Source: Boletus sp. NGJ (taxonomy: Eukaryota > Basidiomycota > Agaricomycetes > Boletales > Boletaceae). From it: 64,000 nt of DNA. The stretch's first letter is position 1. Every line of letters begins with the position of its first letter. Both the position numbers and the translations under genes were made by a program. Under the pieces are notes generated by a model that was not told the DNA's origin, did not search any database, and worked only from the letters and a program-made list of their open reading frames with translations. Where the stretch lies: positions 682,001 to 746,000 of the forward strand of contig JAGTXK010000027.1 in NCBI GenBank assembly GCA_019096195.1, written 5' to 3'. Positions 1-11,727 of the stretch are shown here, piece after piece.

Positions 1-1
1 T

Positions 2-319
2 GCCGAGAAGCCACAGGGTTGGGACAAGGCCAGGTGGGAGGCTGAGTGGGAGGTACGACTATCCCAGGACGTCGCTGCTCGTGCCAGAGAAAACACTGTT
101 ACAACTCGGCCTGACGCGATCAGTCCGCCCGTCCCTTGTGTCGATCCCTTGCATCTTTCCAGTTTGCTATCGTTGTCTCTTTCTCTCATTCAGCCGGTCA
201 GCGACCATCTACGCAAGAGCATGTCGAGTGCTTGGTCGAAGCTGTCCGACGGTGAGGTGCGAGTTGCATTGCTAGGTAGCTTTTGCATCGGAATTGGGAT
301 TGGCCTCATGATTCGATAG
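2..319 (+). CDS. 3' end of an unidentified protein with C-terminal hydrophobic anchor (partial)
   Basis: An open frame enters from the left edge and ends at TAG 317-319. The first 30 or so residues are charged and Trp/Ala/Arg rich. The last 20 contain a short hydrophobic Gly/Ile-rich segment (VALLGSFCIGIGIGLMIR), which looks like a tail anchor. A pyrimidine tract ending in CAG at about 193 could be a splice acceptor, so the middle of this frame (about 100-193) may be intronic. I do not recognise the family. The start lies outside the window. Calling it a real gene rests on the open frame, the charge pattern and the terminal hydrophobic segment only. Confidence 0.45.
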   Translation, partial: AEKPQGWDKARWEAEWEVRLSQDVAARARENTVTTRPDAISPPVPCVDPLHLSSLLSLSLSLIQPVSDHLRKSMSSAWSKLSDGEVRVALLGSFCIGIGIGLMIR

Positions 320-437
320 CTTCTCTTTTGCTATTAATGCCGAATTTTGGGACCAGGTTATCCTGTATTATCCACGAAATTTGTTTCCATACAATTTTCT
401 TTGAACTAGGTGTGGGGAGGCCATGAGCTGGATGTAT

Positions 438-534
438 GGCTCAATGGTCTAGTCGCATGATACGTGCTTCGGGTGACTTCCCCGCCACAACGGTGAAGAT
501 TTACGTGACCCGGGTTCAATTCCTGGTTGAGTCC
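438..534 (+). tRNA. tRNA-Pro (anticodon CGG) with intron
   Basis: The acceptor arm GGCTCAA (438-444) pairs with TTGAGTC (527-533), allowing one G-U pair. The D-arm region follows the usual eukaryotic tRNA-Pro pattern (TGGTCTAGTCGCATGAT). The anticodon loop TTCGGGT places anticodon CGG at 470-472. The T arm CCGGG-TTCAATT-CCTGG is at 510-526. An insertion of about 26 nt directly after position 37 (roughly 474-499) is the canonical place for a tRNA intron. The anticodon stem closes with four of five pairs after removing it. A short T run (535-537) follows the gene. The exact intron borders are not certain. Confidence 0.85.
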
Positions 535-698
535 TTTGATTGCATTGTCATTTATTGCTGGACGCCATTTTTGTTGTCTTTTCTACATTTCCTCCGCTAA
601 TGATTTTTCCAGCATTTATGGGGATAATTTACCACAAAGGAGGTTCACTGTTGACAGCTATTTACCAAGTCCGTCTGAAACTAACATGACCAAACACG

Positions 699-2067
699 TT
701 ATACACCGAGTCGGAGTGGCACCACTGGGCGTAGTCTTGGTCCCACCGCTTTCTGGCGAATGGCACGATTGCCAGCGGACACTCGAGACTGGTCGCGTCT
801 AAGCGCTTGTGAAACCAACCATCGTTCAATTGTGGCAACAATATCCTGTAAGTTACAAACAGTCAGACACTGTGAAGTCCTCGATACCAGTAATTCGTCC
901 AACTCACAGCTATAATCGGTTTCGAACGCGGAGTAGTAGCCCAGAGGTACTCTCCTGTTTCTTTATCCCTCAATGTGATTTCATCTCTGAATTGCATCAG
1001 AGCTGGGAGGTTGCGGTTCTTGCATAGCTTATCGTTGGCTTGGACCATCAATGCATGCATAGCGCACACGCGATCAATGCACTTCTCCCCTCCTGATAGA
1101 AGGGACAAGCAGACATGAATGTCCTTCGCGTTGCATATTCTTGCATCAAACAAGCTCCCTATGAAGCTGGCGATATTGGTACCGTGTGAGGTAGGTGACA
1201 CGGTATTCGCCTGGGTGGATGACACCTCCATCCAGGTCTCGTTCTGTATATTTTCTGCTTCGTTGGCAAAGTTCCAATGATAACAGTCTGCCATATTTAC
1301 TTACCGAGTTCCAGTTGCTCTTAAACGCTGCCAACGACGTGTGGCGAATGGTGATCTCCAGTTCCTTCCCTTCCATGTAAGATACTTTTGCCACCTTTTG
1401 AACAACAGCACGGGCGATACTGGATGCGAGAGGTACGGTTCCCGGTGACGCTACTCCGAACTCGATCAGTGACTCGACAAAGCGTTCCAATCCTTTCGCG
1501 CGGTAGTCCAACAACCATTGGTTGACCATGTCGTGGAACCCCACAGGCGTCGGCGAGGCTCGACTACCGGACGAAAGGCTTCCGTGACCCGAGGAGGGAG
1601 AGCTGCTGGAGGTACATTGGAATGAATCTTCATTGATTTGTCCATTCAACGACCGATCGGGATGGCTGCACCGTGACATCGAATCATCTTCACTCGCGAG
1701 AGAGCCTTGGAGAGCCCGGAATGCCATCACGTCAGGGCGTAGGCGAGTCAGTGACGTCAGCGAGCCAGCCGTCATCGCGACTACTGTTGAGAGACGGATC
1801 GTCCGTCTCAAACGATAGTTCCGTTGGCGTTGGCGGAGGGGCTTGGAGGAATACTAGTCCCGTCTTCATAGACATGGGCAGGACATCCGTCGTTTCGTTT
1901 GGCAGGTCGTTCCACGCAGCGGCCACTTCGGCCGTCGGCAAGGGCAGACTAACCCCTGGGAAGCACTCCTTCATCCGCTGAACTTTAATCCTCAGTTCGC
2001 TGGAAAAGAGCTGTTGCTGAATGTTCCTCTGGAATTGCCATTCAATACATCGTACGAACGGATCCAT
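699..2067 (-). CDS. MIF4G-like domain protein, 388 aa
   Basis: Four exons join in phase: 2067-1785, 1705-1305, 1243-908 and 845-699, with GT-AG introns of 79, 61 and 62 nt, giving 1167 nt. The N-terminal third is polar and Ser/Pro/Thr rich. The C-terminal half is a helical segment, including FIGSLFDARICNAKDIHVC and a following leucine/alanine-rich helix. This resembles the repeated helices of MIF4G domains found in translation initiation and nonsense-mediated decay factors. That resemblance is pattern recognition on my part, not a family match. Within basidiomycetes, small orphan MIF4G-like proteins are common and mostly uncharacterised. The start ATG at 2067 is the first Met of an otherwise open exon. 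The gene and its structure are well supported; the function is not. Confidence 0.7.
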
Positions 2068-2589
2068 CGTGGCAGATGTGAGGGATGAAATGGGTGAAGA
2101 GAATGAGGTGCTGTAGGTTACTGGACGCCGACTTGGATGAATTTATAGGCTGTGGGCTTGCGGACCTGTGGACAATTGTGGGTGTGCTTTGACGACACGA
2201 GGCATATCAAAGCGCTCACGCTGGTGACAAGAAGTGGACCGATACTCCGCAGAACAGACATACGAGGGCTTCGTTCACCAGTCAACAGAGTGTACGGGAG
2301 ATTTGCAGACCTCCATTTTTGAATAAATATCAAGCGCGTATAACCGATATTAGCCAACCATTCTATGCCACACCTCGGGTAGGTTCGAAAGGTGTTTTTC
2401 ATGCGGATTAATGGGCTCGTAATCTTACGACCATGTCAAGATTTACCATGATCATCTTAAGTGGGCAAGTCTTGATTTCGAGAACGATCCGACTTCCAAC
2501 AAAACAGACCTCAGGTCCGCCTCACCAGAGTGGCGTGCGATATAAAGTCTAATTCACCACCGTAGCCGATACATGGAACGACAGAAAGA
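2068..2589. other. intergenic, no gene called
   Basis: This is the presumed promoter of the MIF4G-like gene and the trailing region of the GH31 pseudogene. A 94-codon ATG frame on the minus strand (2402-2118) has no recognisable features and I do not call it. Confidence 0.5.
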
Positions 2590-5222
2590 TCAAAGCAAAG
2601 GCTCAATCGCACGTATCTGCCAGGTCAGGAGAAGGAACCGGACGTTGCCACTGAAAATGTCCAACTTGTTTCCCAAATAAAACACAAGGATCTGGTCGAG
2701 GGAGGCGCTGACGTTGACGGTTTGGCCACCTTGCCCATAATTCACGTCGGTCCACCTAGCGCGTCCAAAGAGGGGTCAGCGAGCCGCCGTGCAATCAAAG
2801 CGTTTTGGATGAGCGGGTATTTACCAGTGTATCCATGTCATGCCTTGCATGGACGCGGGGAGTCGGGAAACTTGCTTCGAAGTCGCACCTTGCACGCCGA
2901 CGGGCGAAACGAGCAGCTTGGGACCTAGATAAGATGCGTCGGGTAGATCAGGCTGTATGAAAGGGAGCTGATGACTCGATACGCACCCAACATGAATTGA
3001 TGAACTACAAGAGGGTCATTGACCCCAGTAGCTTGGGCGACGAAGGGGTCGGAGAGCAAAAAAAACGTAGTAGAGCGCACGCATGATACTTCGTCCGGTC
3101 GCCTGAAGCATCTCGAACAGGGTCTTCACGTAGGGAGCGAGCTGGTATCCCCACTCCACATGTAGGAACAATAACGTTGGCCGCCAGCAAAGGTGCTGCG
3201 GGTCAACGACATGTATTCACAAGATGTAGAGGTAGCAGGTTGTCCAGTCAGAATGTGGATCCCCTCGTTGATAGCCTGTTGATGTAACCAAGGGTACAAC
3301 TTTCCTGCACCTTCTTGTGTGCCAATGAAGTATTGGGAGAAGGCACGAGCGTACGGAATAAGATTGATCACTTGGCCATCTATGATAATGAGTATTAACG
3401 TGTCTTCCAGTTGCAGGGAAAGAAAGACACCCACTGTTTTCGAAGGGCTCTCCCGAGGTGCCGCCGCCTAGAAATGCCGTTACTCGTAACTGGACAATAC
3501 ATCATATTTGATCTTACCACCGACTTGGTCAATCCAGAAGTTGTGGATGCCTTTTGAGAAGTAAATTTCGTTAAGCTGCTTCGCTACGGGGCTCATCAGT
3601 GAAAATTCGACTTTCATGCATGTTTGACCTACACAATAACCGCTTGCACCAGGATTGGTGGAGTCATAGAGACGAGTGTACACTCCTGCAAACAAGTCAC
3701 TTATTCCGGTGCCGTCCCTAGTTGTTGCGAGGAAACCTTGCTCTTGCAGCGCAAGATAGTTGTCAGAGAGATCCTCGACGCTAGGCCATAGGGACACCAT
3801 CGTTTTTGCACCAGTTAGGTTCTTCACTGTTTGTGCCATCAATGCAGGGTCGGGCCAGTATTCGGGATCGAAAGACCTGATGGGTGTGAGAATAGCGCAA
3901 GGCGATCACGAACACCTACGACATACCAGTCACCTGATACTTCCAGTTGAAGAAATCTGGATGTATAAACGTAAAAGACGGACTGGTCAAGTGTCTTCGA
4001 TGACATACCAACGACAATCACGGAGACGTTGACTTGTTCGTCATGGAAGTGTTGTGCCAGATCCATGATTTGGGTTTGGTTCCAATATCGTACTTAACTT
4101 TGACTGTTGGTAGCCAAGGGCAAAATGGGGTGGCGTAGGTTGACGCCCTTCAGGTCCACCCATTTCGGTACGTGAATGTACAGTTCGAATGCAGATGCTG
4201 ACCTGTCACTGCAGTGTATTGTTGCTGGAGAGTGTCAGTCACCAGGCTCTGTGGTGGTTCTGCCAGTGGAGCACGGTAAGAGAGTTTATCAGTTTATAAT
4301 CACCAAACCACTTGCATATAATAGTTAATCACGGTTGCTTCGCTGGAAACAAATCAGGTACGGATGGGACTGAATTCTGAGTGTCTATAACATGAGATCC
4401 TAAATGGAACGATTTTAGCACAGCACAGGCGCACCAATTCGGCCTTGACTAGGCATGTTGAAGAATTGCAAGTAGCCCTGGGAAGAAATTGGCTTGCGAA
4501 TATCATCCTAGCCTCGTGCGACACTGACTTTATTTGACATGTAGACGGGAAGGGGAACGAAGGAGTTGAAATCAACGAGGTCAATGCTCTGTCCTTTCTT
4601 GTTTACAGAGTTATCCTTGCAACACGCCTGTTGGCCGACCCCATAAAACTGTTCAGTGGGATCGGATGTAAATGAAAACTCGGCCATAAAGCTTGGAGTC
4701 TTGAGCTCCTGGGTATAGTATCGGGAATAGAGGCACTTGTCGTCCGTGAACTCTTGCGTCAAGAGCGTCCAAGATTTATTCGTTTCGAAGCGGTAAAAGG
4801 ATATCACGCCGGTGACGACTTGGGCTATGATGTTTCCGTTTTGTAAAGTCCCGTTGCCTTGGAAAGGTACGAGTTGGTCGTATGCTAGATTTTGGTTTCC
4901 TCCTGGGCCCTCGAGCTGATAACTCGTTGCCGGTCGGATCTCTCAGGAGACTGGCTCGAATGCGTATGTTACTGTTACCATAAGGCTAGACCATAATTAG
5001 ATGGCTCCTCAACAACAGTATAATACATACTTGAATGAAAACGCGCTCAATCCTGTCGAACTCGGCTGGGTAGTGTTGGTCATTGCAAGTGCGACAGAGG
5101 TCAAAGCGAAAAAGGCACTGATACCTAACATCGAGGAGATTTGTCGAAGTCGGGCGAAAGGCTAGCGTCATCTCAGCCCACCTCTTATCAGCTGGCCACA
5201 GGGGGGCCGCTGGAGTATTCAC
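2590..5222 (-). pseudogene. GH31 alpha-glycosidase-like pseudogene
   Basis: Segments of a fungal glycoside hydrolase family 31 enzyme appear in order. They are the N-terminal sandwich domain (5222-4520), the FHDEQVNVSVIVV strand with the following WPSVEDLSDNY block (4060-3700), the nucleophile region HNFWIDQVGG (about 3535), the acid/base region MWSGDT (about 3155), and the C-terminal domain (3130-2590). The gene is broken at several places. There is a frameshift at about 4905-4920. A stretch at 4330-4510 carries in-frame stops, although fragments such as GYLQFFNMPSQG remain. There is another frameshift near 4090 and one at an eight-T run (3058-3065). After SGDT the frame jumps straight to YQLAPYVKTLFEM, so a conserved block normally following the acid/base site is missing. 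No in-frame ATG is visible at the 5' end, which lies about 160 bp from the NOSIP stop. It cannot encode an active enzyme as read. Confidence 0.85.
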
Positions 5223-5385
5223 ATGAAGAAAAGAAGATCTCGCATATGCAAAGATATTTCAGCCACAAACTAGCCACACGCAGAAGAATCAGGATCAGCT
5301 GAATCCGAATTCAAGCGAGGATTTACGAAAAAGCTGAATATACTGGATGTTGAATCACCCGATACGTACAGAGACTCTGCGACGG

Positions 5386-6731
5386 CTATCCTTGAAAGGC
5401 GACCCCTTTCTTTGTGGTCTCTGCAAGTCCACCTCCTGCGAACCCTGTACCTGAAAGAAGAACAAGTTAACAAATGGGATGACGGAAGACCGTGGTTTCG
5501 CGACAGAATCGTAGACCATGCGTACACACCTTCCCTCTTAAGCTCCACAATGTCAGAATCCGTCAATACCCGGTCACAAACGATGCACTGGCTAGCGGGC
5601 CGCACAAGGGAGTCTGTGCAAACTTTGCATACGACGTGGGAACAAGGCCGCATTACTAGAACTATGTGTGAACCACCATATCTCGAGGCCAACAAGGCGC
5701 ACGTACAGAACAGCATTTTATTGTTAGAGAGATTGGTTTTGCAGGAAGGGCATATTGGATTGTTTGACTCTTCAACCTTTTTGACCCCGTTAATCCCAGG
5801 AGTTGAGTCTGTTGAATGTGCGTTCGAAGAGGCAGGGAAGGAAAATTGAACAGGAATAAATGACTTTAAGCTTCGAATACGGGATGAGACGGAGCTTGTG
5901 GATTCCCGGCAGTGACACGCACTTGACTGCATGAGGTGGATCCCCCCCTCGACACATTGTTTGAATCTTGACATCTTTCAATGACGAAGGTGGGCCATTC
6001 GACGTATAGGTAGGTGTCAGCGAGGGTAACCAGAAGTCAGGTAGTTTGTGTCGTAATGCCTCTGCCTGTTCTCGCTCTATCAGCCTGAGTGCAGCTTCTT
6101 CAGCCTCCCGCGCAAGTATCTCGACAGTCGAGCTGTCGAAATCAAGTTTCCGTTTTCCTGAATGGCCTGTGAAGCGTTTTCTGTAAGATCAGGACATGAC
6201 CAACACCGAATCACGCACTTTCTTTGGTGGACTCGGCGCCAGATGTCGAGGTAATGGCAGGTAAATTCGCAGATAACCCCAGTTGACCCTTCTCGAAATC
6301 TCTCAGAACGCGTTCCCTTGCAGCTTCCAGCACACGCCGTTTTTCTTCTTCTGCCTCTCTCTTGAGCTGTTCTAGGCGTTCTTTCTGTCTCTTTATATCT
6401 TTCTTCTGGTTCACTGTGTGCGTCTCTCAGCCCATGTCTCGCTGGCGGAATAGATTGCGTACGGAGATCAGCATATGCACACTCTTTGCAGAACAAGTGG
6501 CCATGATCACAAGCAATTGGATTCCGGGCTCGCTGTAAGCACAGAGCGCAGGCGTCAAAGCTTCGCATGGATTCATTGCCCAAACGTTGCTAAAGCGCCT
6601 CAGTTCACATGAATTTGAACCTCTGGAAAAGTGCACAGAAGACATACGCGTTTCGTGCCATATTCTGTCTTCTGCTTTTCTGCGTACGAGAAAACGGAAG
6701 AGGCCGTGTTGTTTTTGCTATGCTTCGTCAT
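5386..6731 (-). CDS. NOSIP-like U-box/RING E3 ubiquitin ligase
   Basis: The protein starts MTKHSKNNTASSVFSYAE at ATG 6731, the characteristic N-terminus of the nitric oxide synthase-interacting protein (NOSIP) family. It then has the split first U-box (DACALCLQRARNPIACDHGHLFCKEC), a Lys/Glu/Arg-rich coiled coil (about 6415-6290), and a C-terminal RING-like block (CPSCKTNLSN, then RPCSHVVCKVC and QCIVCDRVLTDSDIVEL). The last intron, with acceptor TTTCAG, restores the conserved ending GTGFAGGGLAET...KKGVAFQG with TAG at 5386-5388. The family acts as an E3 ligase and is associated with spliceosomes and nuclear functions in eukaryotes; fungi lack the animal NOS partner, so the nuclear role is the better guess. 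The exon 1 donor follows KR (AAACGC|GTATGT). It is in tandem with the amidase upstream, with a 207 bp spacer. Confidence 0.92.
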
Positions 6732-6938
6732 GTCTCTCGAGATTCGAACCTGAGGAACTAATACTGTACGAAGTGACTGCTTGCCTAATCCAGGATGACC
6801 CCTCTTGTGTACCGTCACGTACCATATGCTACAGTTTGAGTTGTTGTCCACTCAAGGTAACCAGGATCGCAAGTACAAAGCATTGAATCTCTGCAACGAC
6901 ACATGACCGTACTCGTGGTATATCGACAGGTTATGCAG

Positions 6939-8947
6939 TTAAGAAGACATGACATCCTTGAGCTGTGTCGTTGGTATCGCCTCGACGAATGCTTTCCTCT
7001 GCAACCGTACATGCGTCGCCTGCTCGAATGCATACGCGAAACCGATCAACTGATACTCGCTGTACGCCGTGCCCATGAAACACAACCCGAAAGGCATTCC
7101 GGGAGCTTCGCTATGCAAAGGCATGGGTGGGTTCGGTGTTGGCTCAGTGGCATCGGAAAGGAAACCAAGGGGAACTTGTTGCAATATTTCATACACGAAA
7201 CGAACACGCAAGCACAGGACGATACACGTACCAGATACAAGTGGATATCCTGCAATCGCCGCAACCTTACTTCCATAACCTGCATGTCGAATTGGTCTCG
7301 GTGTGTTATCCTACCGGAGGAAACCTGACGTACCATGGCTTGACGGCATGATGATTGCATCAAGCGCAAATTTCTTGAGCGTACCATCGATGCCGTCTGT
7401 GCGACCAAGCTGATAACCTTTCTGAACAGCTTCGTAGTACTCGTCGTTTTGCTTGCTTGCCTCCGATTTGTAAAACCTTGCGATGAATGGATGGCGGTGA
7501 AAACCTCATCCGACAGAAACAAGCCGACTCACTGAGATTGGTCGGTATGGAAAGGCTCCGGAAGTTCCTTGTCCTTGTTCTCATCGTTGAACCGAATGAG
7601 ATCTGCGAGGTTGTTGACGTTCTGTGGACGTTTACGAAGCCCTTCAATGTATTTGTTGACCCCAACTTTGAACTCCACAGTGAGAACCAGGCTTTCGTCT
7701 TCAGACTCCTTGAGCTCCTCAGCGTTGGAAAACTCAGCAGGATCCACAATATCCGCACCGAGGGAGCGGAGAACGTCGAGGGCCTTGTCAAACTCTGCAC
7801 TGACGGGACTGCCATCTTTGATCAGGTTTCGCGGCACACCAACTCGTCTTCCCTTCAGAGCATTTTTATCCAAAGCTCTCATATAATCGGGGACCTCGGG
7901 TTGTTCCTTGGTTGCCTCGTCGTCCTCATCCTTTCCAGCAATAAAGCGGAGCATCAGCGCAGCATCTGTGACGGAACGACACATCGGTCCGACCGTATCT
8001 TGAGTAGATGATATCGGGATGACTACATGATCGGTAGTCAGCAACCGCTTTCGTCAAGTTTGCCTCCTTGAGATTCACCTCTTGTACGAGAGACAAGCCC
8101 AATGGTAGGTTTGATCCCAACGATGTTATTCTTGTTGCTAGGAGAAACGATCGAACCATCTGTCTCCGAACCAAGGGAAGCAGCAGCAAGTCCCACAGCA
8201 ATCGCGACACCACTGCCAGAACTCGAGCCAGAGGCATCTCCGTTCGGGTAGTACGGGGACAGAGTTTGTCCACCCCGTCCAGAGAACCCGTTGGGAACGG
8301 TTCCTCGAAAATTCGCCCATTCGGACATGTTGGCCTTGCCGAGGAATATGGCTCCTGCCTCGCGTAGCTTCGCCGCTACAGGGGCATCGTCTGCGACCTC
8401 GGAACCAAGCAGAGCATATGATCCTGGGACAGCTATGAGACGCTGGTCAACACAGATCTGGAGGGCGTGTGCATACCGGCAGTTGTATTCAAGCCTTCAA
8501 GGTGGAATTTCAACGCAGATCAGTGACGACGCGCGAAATGAATTCTCACCCTCCTCGTGCAGAGTTGCGATGTTGTCTTTGAGTAGCAAGGGGATGCCAT
8601 GTAATGGGCCACGACTGCCTTTGGCCTTGCGCTCAGCATCGAGGGCTGCTGCCTGTACCAAGGCCTGAGGGTTTGTCTCTATGACTGCGTGCAAGGCGGC
8701 CCCTTTCAGATTAACCTCCTCGATCCGTGCAAGGTATGCCTAAAGAACCCATGAAACCAGGAGGTCGCAGCCACGGTGGCACAGGACCGACCTTGATCAG
8801 GTCCACGCTCGTGAACTGACCTTTTTCAAGACCTTGCTGAAGCTCGGCGATACCTGCCTCGTACAGGTCAACATCAGATACCTCGTGAGTAGCCATGTCT
8901 CCGGGAAGCTTGGGATTGAGCAAAGAGTGCCAGAAAGCGAACGTCAT
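6939..8947 (-). CDS. amidase (amidase signature family)
   Basis: A complete amidase signature enzyme in at least seven exons. The catalytic lysine lies in PLHGIPLLLKDNIAT (about 8575). The Gly/Ser-rich core GDASGSSSGSGVAIAVG and SLGSETDGSI (8260-8160) supplies the cis-serine and nucleophile serine. NNIVGIKPTIGL follows, and the typical pair PISSTQDTVGPMCRSVTDAA comes after the next intron (about 8010). The C-terminal part ends VPLGFLSDATEP through LIGFAYAFEQATH to TAA at 6939-6941. The family hydrolyses amide bonds of small or fatty amides; the exact substrate is not predictable. The start at 8947 begins MTFAFWHSLLNP, a short hydrophobic leader before the conserved region, without a convincing signal peptidase site. 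The reading frame is intact across the splice joins I checked. Confidence 0.92.
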
Positions 8948-10142
8948 GGATGATAACAGTGCTGTACGCGTCTAGATTGACGGTCCATTGGTCAGGTGGA
9001 CGATGTTATTGTGTGAATAATCGTGGGACGAGATGTGTCCTTCGAGGAAGTAGGACACCCGACGGAGCCTGTTTCAAGGTAAACCAACCCAGGGAGTAGA
9101 TTGGCAGATAAATGTGTAGCGAATACCGTTTCGTCAGTGCCAGTAGCGTGTGGCATGGCTACAGCATGTCAAAGTTCAGGAAGCCCAAGTCTTCCCCGAT
9201 TGCCGTTACTATACTGCGTTAAACGTTAAACTTGCGTAAGGACGGCACCCATGCTTTGCATCGTGGGGACGCCGTTTTCGCAGTTCTTGGCAAGCCCTGG
9301 TCATCCACAGGTTGTCTATGATCTTCATATTTTTTCTTCTCAGTCGTCTCACGATGGATTTCGACACACGGGACTTGAGTTCAACCTCGTTGCAATTGGG
9401 CCCTGGACCAAATCACGAGTCCAGGATCACTGTTCAGTTTCATGACCTGTGGTGGTACTACTAGGTGGGGACAGCCCTGCGTTCCCATATCCCAGCGCAT
9501 CAACTTGCGGCTTCATGCATGGACAAGTTTGAGCGATAAGACTCTTTCGAGGCTCTCACAAGTTATTTTGCACCATCGGTGAGTCCAAGTCGCCGGCCGA
9601 AGTGTCAGCTGATCCCGTTGAGGTGGCGTAGACTTGATCCACGAGGATGAACACGTTTGCAAAATGGCTACAACTTCGATTAGGTGCACAAGAAGTTGCT
9701 TGTACAGGTTTACTCGGGTGAGTCGCGACGTTGTCGGGATACACACAGGTGTTGGCAGGCTCATTTAAGACACACACGAGGCCCGAAGTTCTCGAAACAG
9801 CCAATAGAAAGCTTGCTGCTTCGAATAGCAGTGGTCCATCGCTATCATAGATAAGATGACTGCTGACTACACGATTGTCACAACTCGTCCAAAGTAGTCT
9901 CAACATGACACGTTTCTCTCTCGTGCCCACAGTCTAGACTCATTCGTTTCAGAATTAGGCCGATGGGCCAATGCAAATTTCATGCGGGTAGGGCGTGGTA
10001 AAAAGCAAAGGCGTCGGTATCGTTGATCATATCCGTGATGATCGTCGAAACACCAATGCGGGAACTACAAAATTGCGCAGTGTCGGACCTACAGGATCTC
10101 CGCATCCCTCGCTCTGCTCGTTCTTGACTCCTCCCTACTCGC
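8948..10142. other. intergenic, about 1.2 kb, no gene called
   Basis: Contains the amidase promoter side. A 122-codon minus-strand ATG frame (9906-9556) has no family resemblance, and no splice pattern extends it. Nothing else is supported. Confidence 0.5.
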
Positions 10143-11727
10143 ATGGCCACCGGTGGAGGTACAAGCACAAGTATCAATCTCACCAATAGCTGGGGATCCA
10201 CTCTTGCCGCCGTCTTCGTTTCGCTAGTCTTCTATGGTGTTAGCATATTGCAGACGTATGTAACCTGTTCCGATTTACAGCGCTACTATTCATCATGTTC
10301 TGTTCCTGTAGGTTCCTTTACTATGAGCGGTCGGTCCAGATGTGAATCGTGTACCTTTTCTGATGTACTGATTGGGATCGATAGTTGCACAAAGGACTCC
10401 ATCATACTCAAATCATTGGTAGGTCACGACGTTTCCATTCTACGAGAGGATACATTTCTGAAAAATTTAGGTGGCTTGGGTGTTCGCGCTAGACACGCTC
10501 CACACAATCCTTATATCTCTGGGCGGTAAGATCCTGTGCGTCTAGTAGGCTGGACAGACAGTGTGCTGAGGCTGTCCCATTAGTGTGGCAATACTTCGTC
10601 GTGCACTTTGGGGACGACACATTTCTCGCCTATACCCATGCGTACGCAGACAGGCTCTCTTTTTCGGGCAGGGCGCTAACATTCGGCATAGCCCTTTATT
10701 GATATCCATAGTAGTCACCGTGAGCACCCCCTCCAGATCTGCCACTCCGGACCGAAGCCTCATGTTGCGTGGACCAGTCGGCGGTTTCCTCCACCGTCCA
10801 ATCATTCTTCATATATCGGATTTGGTTCTGTGAGTTGAACGGGCGTCTTGACGACCTCCACTGATAAGTTCCTTCAGTGACAAGGGGCCGATTCGGATGG
10901 CTCTTTCCGGCTATCCTGATGCCCTTCGTAGTTGCCCAACTAGGTGAGCCCGCCCAGGTTCATATATCCCGAGACTGAAGCGAAATGAATACTAGTCTTG
11001 GGTGCCTGTAAGTGTGGTGCACTAAGCGGCGGTGGAACGTAGCTGACATCTAGACACGCAGTTTACACGGTCACTGCGATGGTGTTCCAAACGAGCTGTT
11101 ACCGCCGTTTCGGGGCCCCTGCTGAGTGTACGATGCATATCTGTCCCTAGTCTTACATCACTCTGACGAGATGCGTTCAGAAAGTGGCCAATGCGCTCAA
11201 TGGAGTTGCGATGGCGGTCGACGTCGTTATCACGATCAGTTTATGTACACTTCTTGTCATAGGCCGAACAGGGTTCGAAGAGTGTGTCCCTTCTTTAGCC
11301 CCCCCTATCACGTTGTATCGACGTGACTCAACCTGGTCGTTATCATTAGCACGGACCAAATGATTCACCGGTTGATTTTCATCTCCAGTCAACACTGGGC
11401 TCTCATCAGCGCTCTTCGCCTTTCTCTCCGTCCTCCTAGTGCGTAACCGACGCAACGCCTTTCCCCAGAAACATCTCGTCCTCATCTTCGCTTCATCTTC
11501 ATCCCGCCCGGCAGCTCGTCATATACCCGACCGATCTCATCTTCACAGCCCTGTATTACCCCCTGTGTACGGTGTATTGCAACACGCTGCTTGCGAGCCT
11601 CAACGCGCGCTCGTTCGTCCGTGATGGCCGTGGCAGCGAGACACCGGAACTGAACGCAAATTCGTCGCTCATGTGGGAGCAGCACACCGTCGTCGCGGAG
11701 GCGGACTCGGAACGAACGGAGGTATAG
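10143..11727 (+). pseudogene. decayed DUF6534-like multi-pass membrane protein gene
   Basis: The start (ATG 10143; STLAAVFVSLVFYGVSILQ) is the first helix and exon of the large basidiomycete membrane protein family often labelled DUF6534. A clean donor GTATGT follows at 10261. Later family landmarks appear in order but in changing frames. They are WVFALDTLHTILISLGG (about 10470), VWQYFVVHFGD (10580), ALNGVAMAVDVVITISLCTLL (11193), VNTGLSSALFAFLSVLLV (11388), and the C-terminal block LIFTALYYPLCTVYCNTLLASLNAR (11530) with a polar tail ending TAG at 11725. Between 10320 and 11170 the frames are full of stops and I cannot find splice sites that remove them. I therefore read it as a pseudogene. 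An intact gene with many small introns is less likely but possible. Confidence 0.65.

Noticed and set aside
2118-2402. 94-codon minus-strand ATG frame
   Set aside because: No motif; lies in the promoter region of the MIF4G-like gene.
6735-6810. tRNA T-arm-like GGTTCGAATC on the minus strand
   Set aside because: No matching acceptor stem within tRNA distance and a mismatched T stem; it lies at the NOSIP start region.
7440-7470. Apparent frameshift in the amidase after FYKSE
   Set aside because: A second reading shows the segment has an extra AAGC unit and the frame EASKQNDEYY is intact.
9556-9906. 122-codon minus-strand ORF
   Set aside because: No recognisable domain and no splice extension; likely random.
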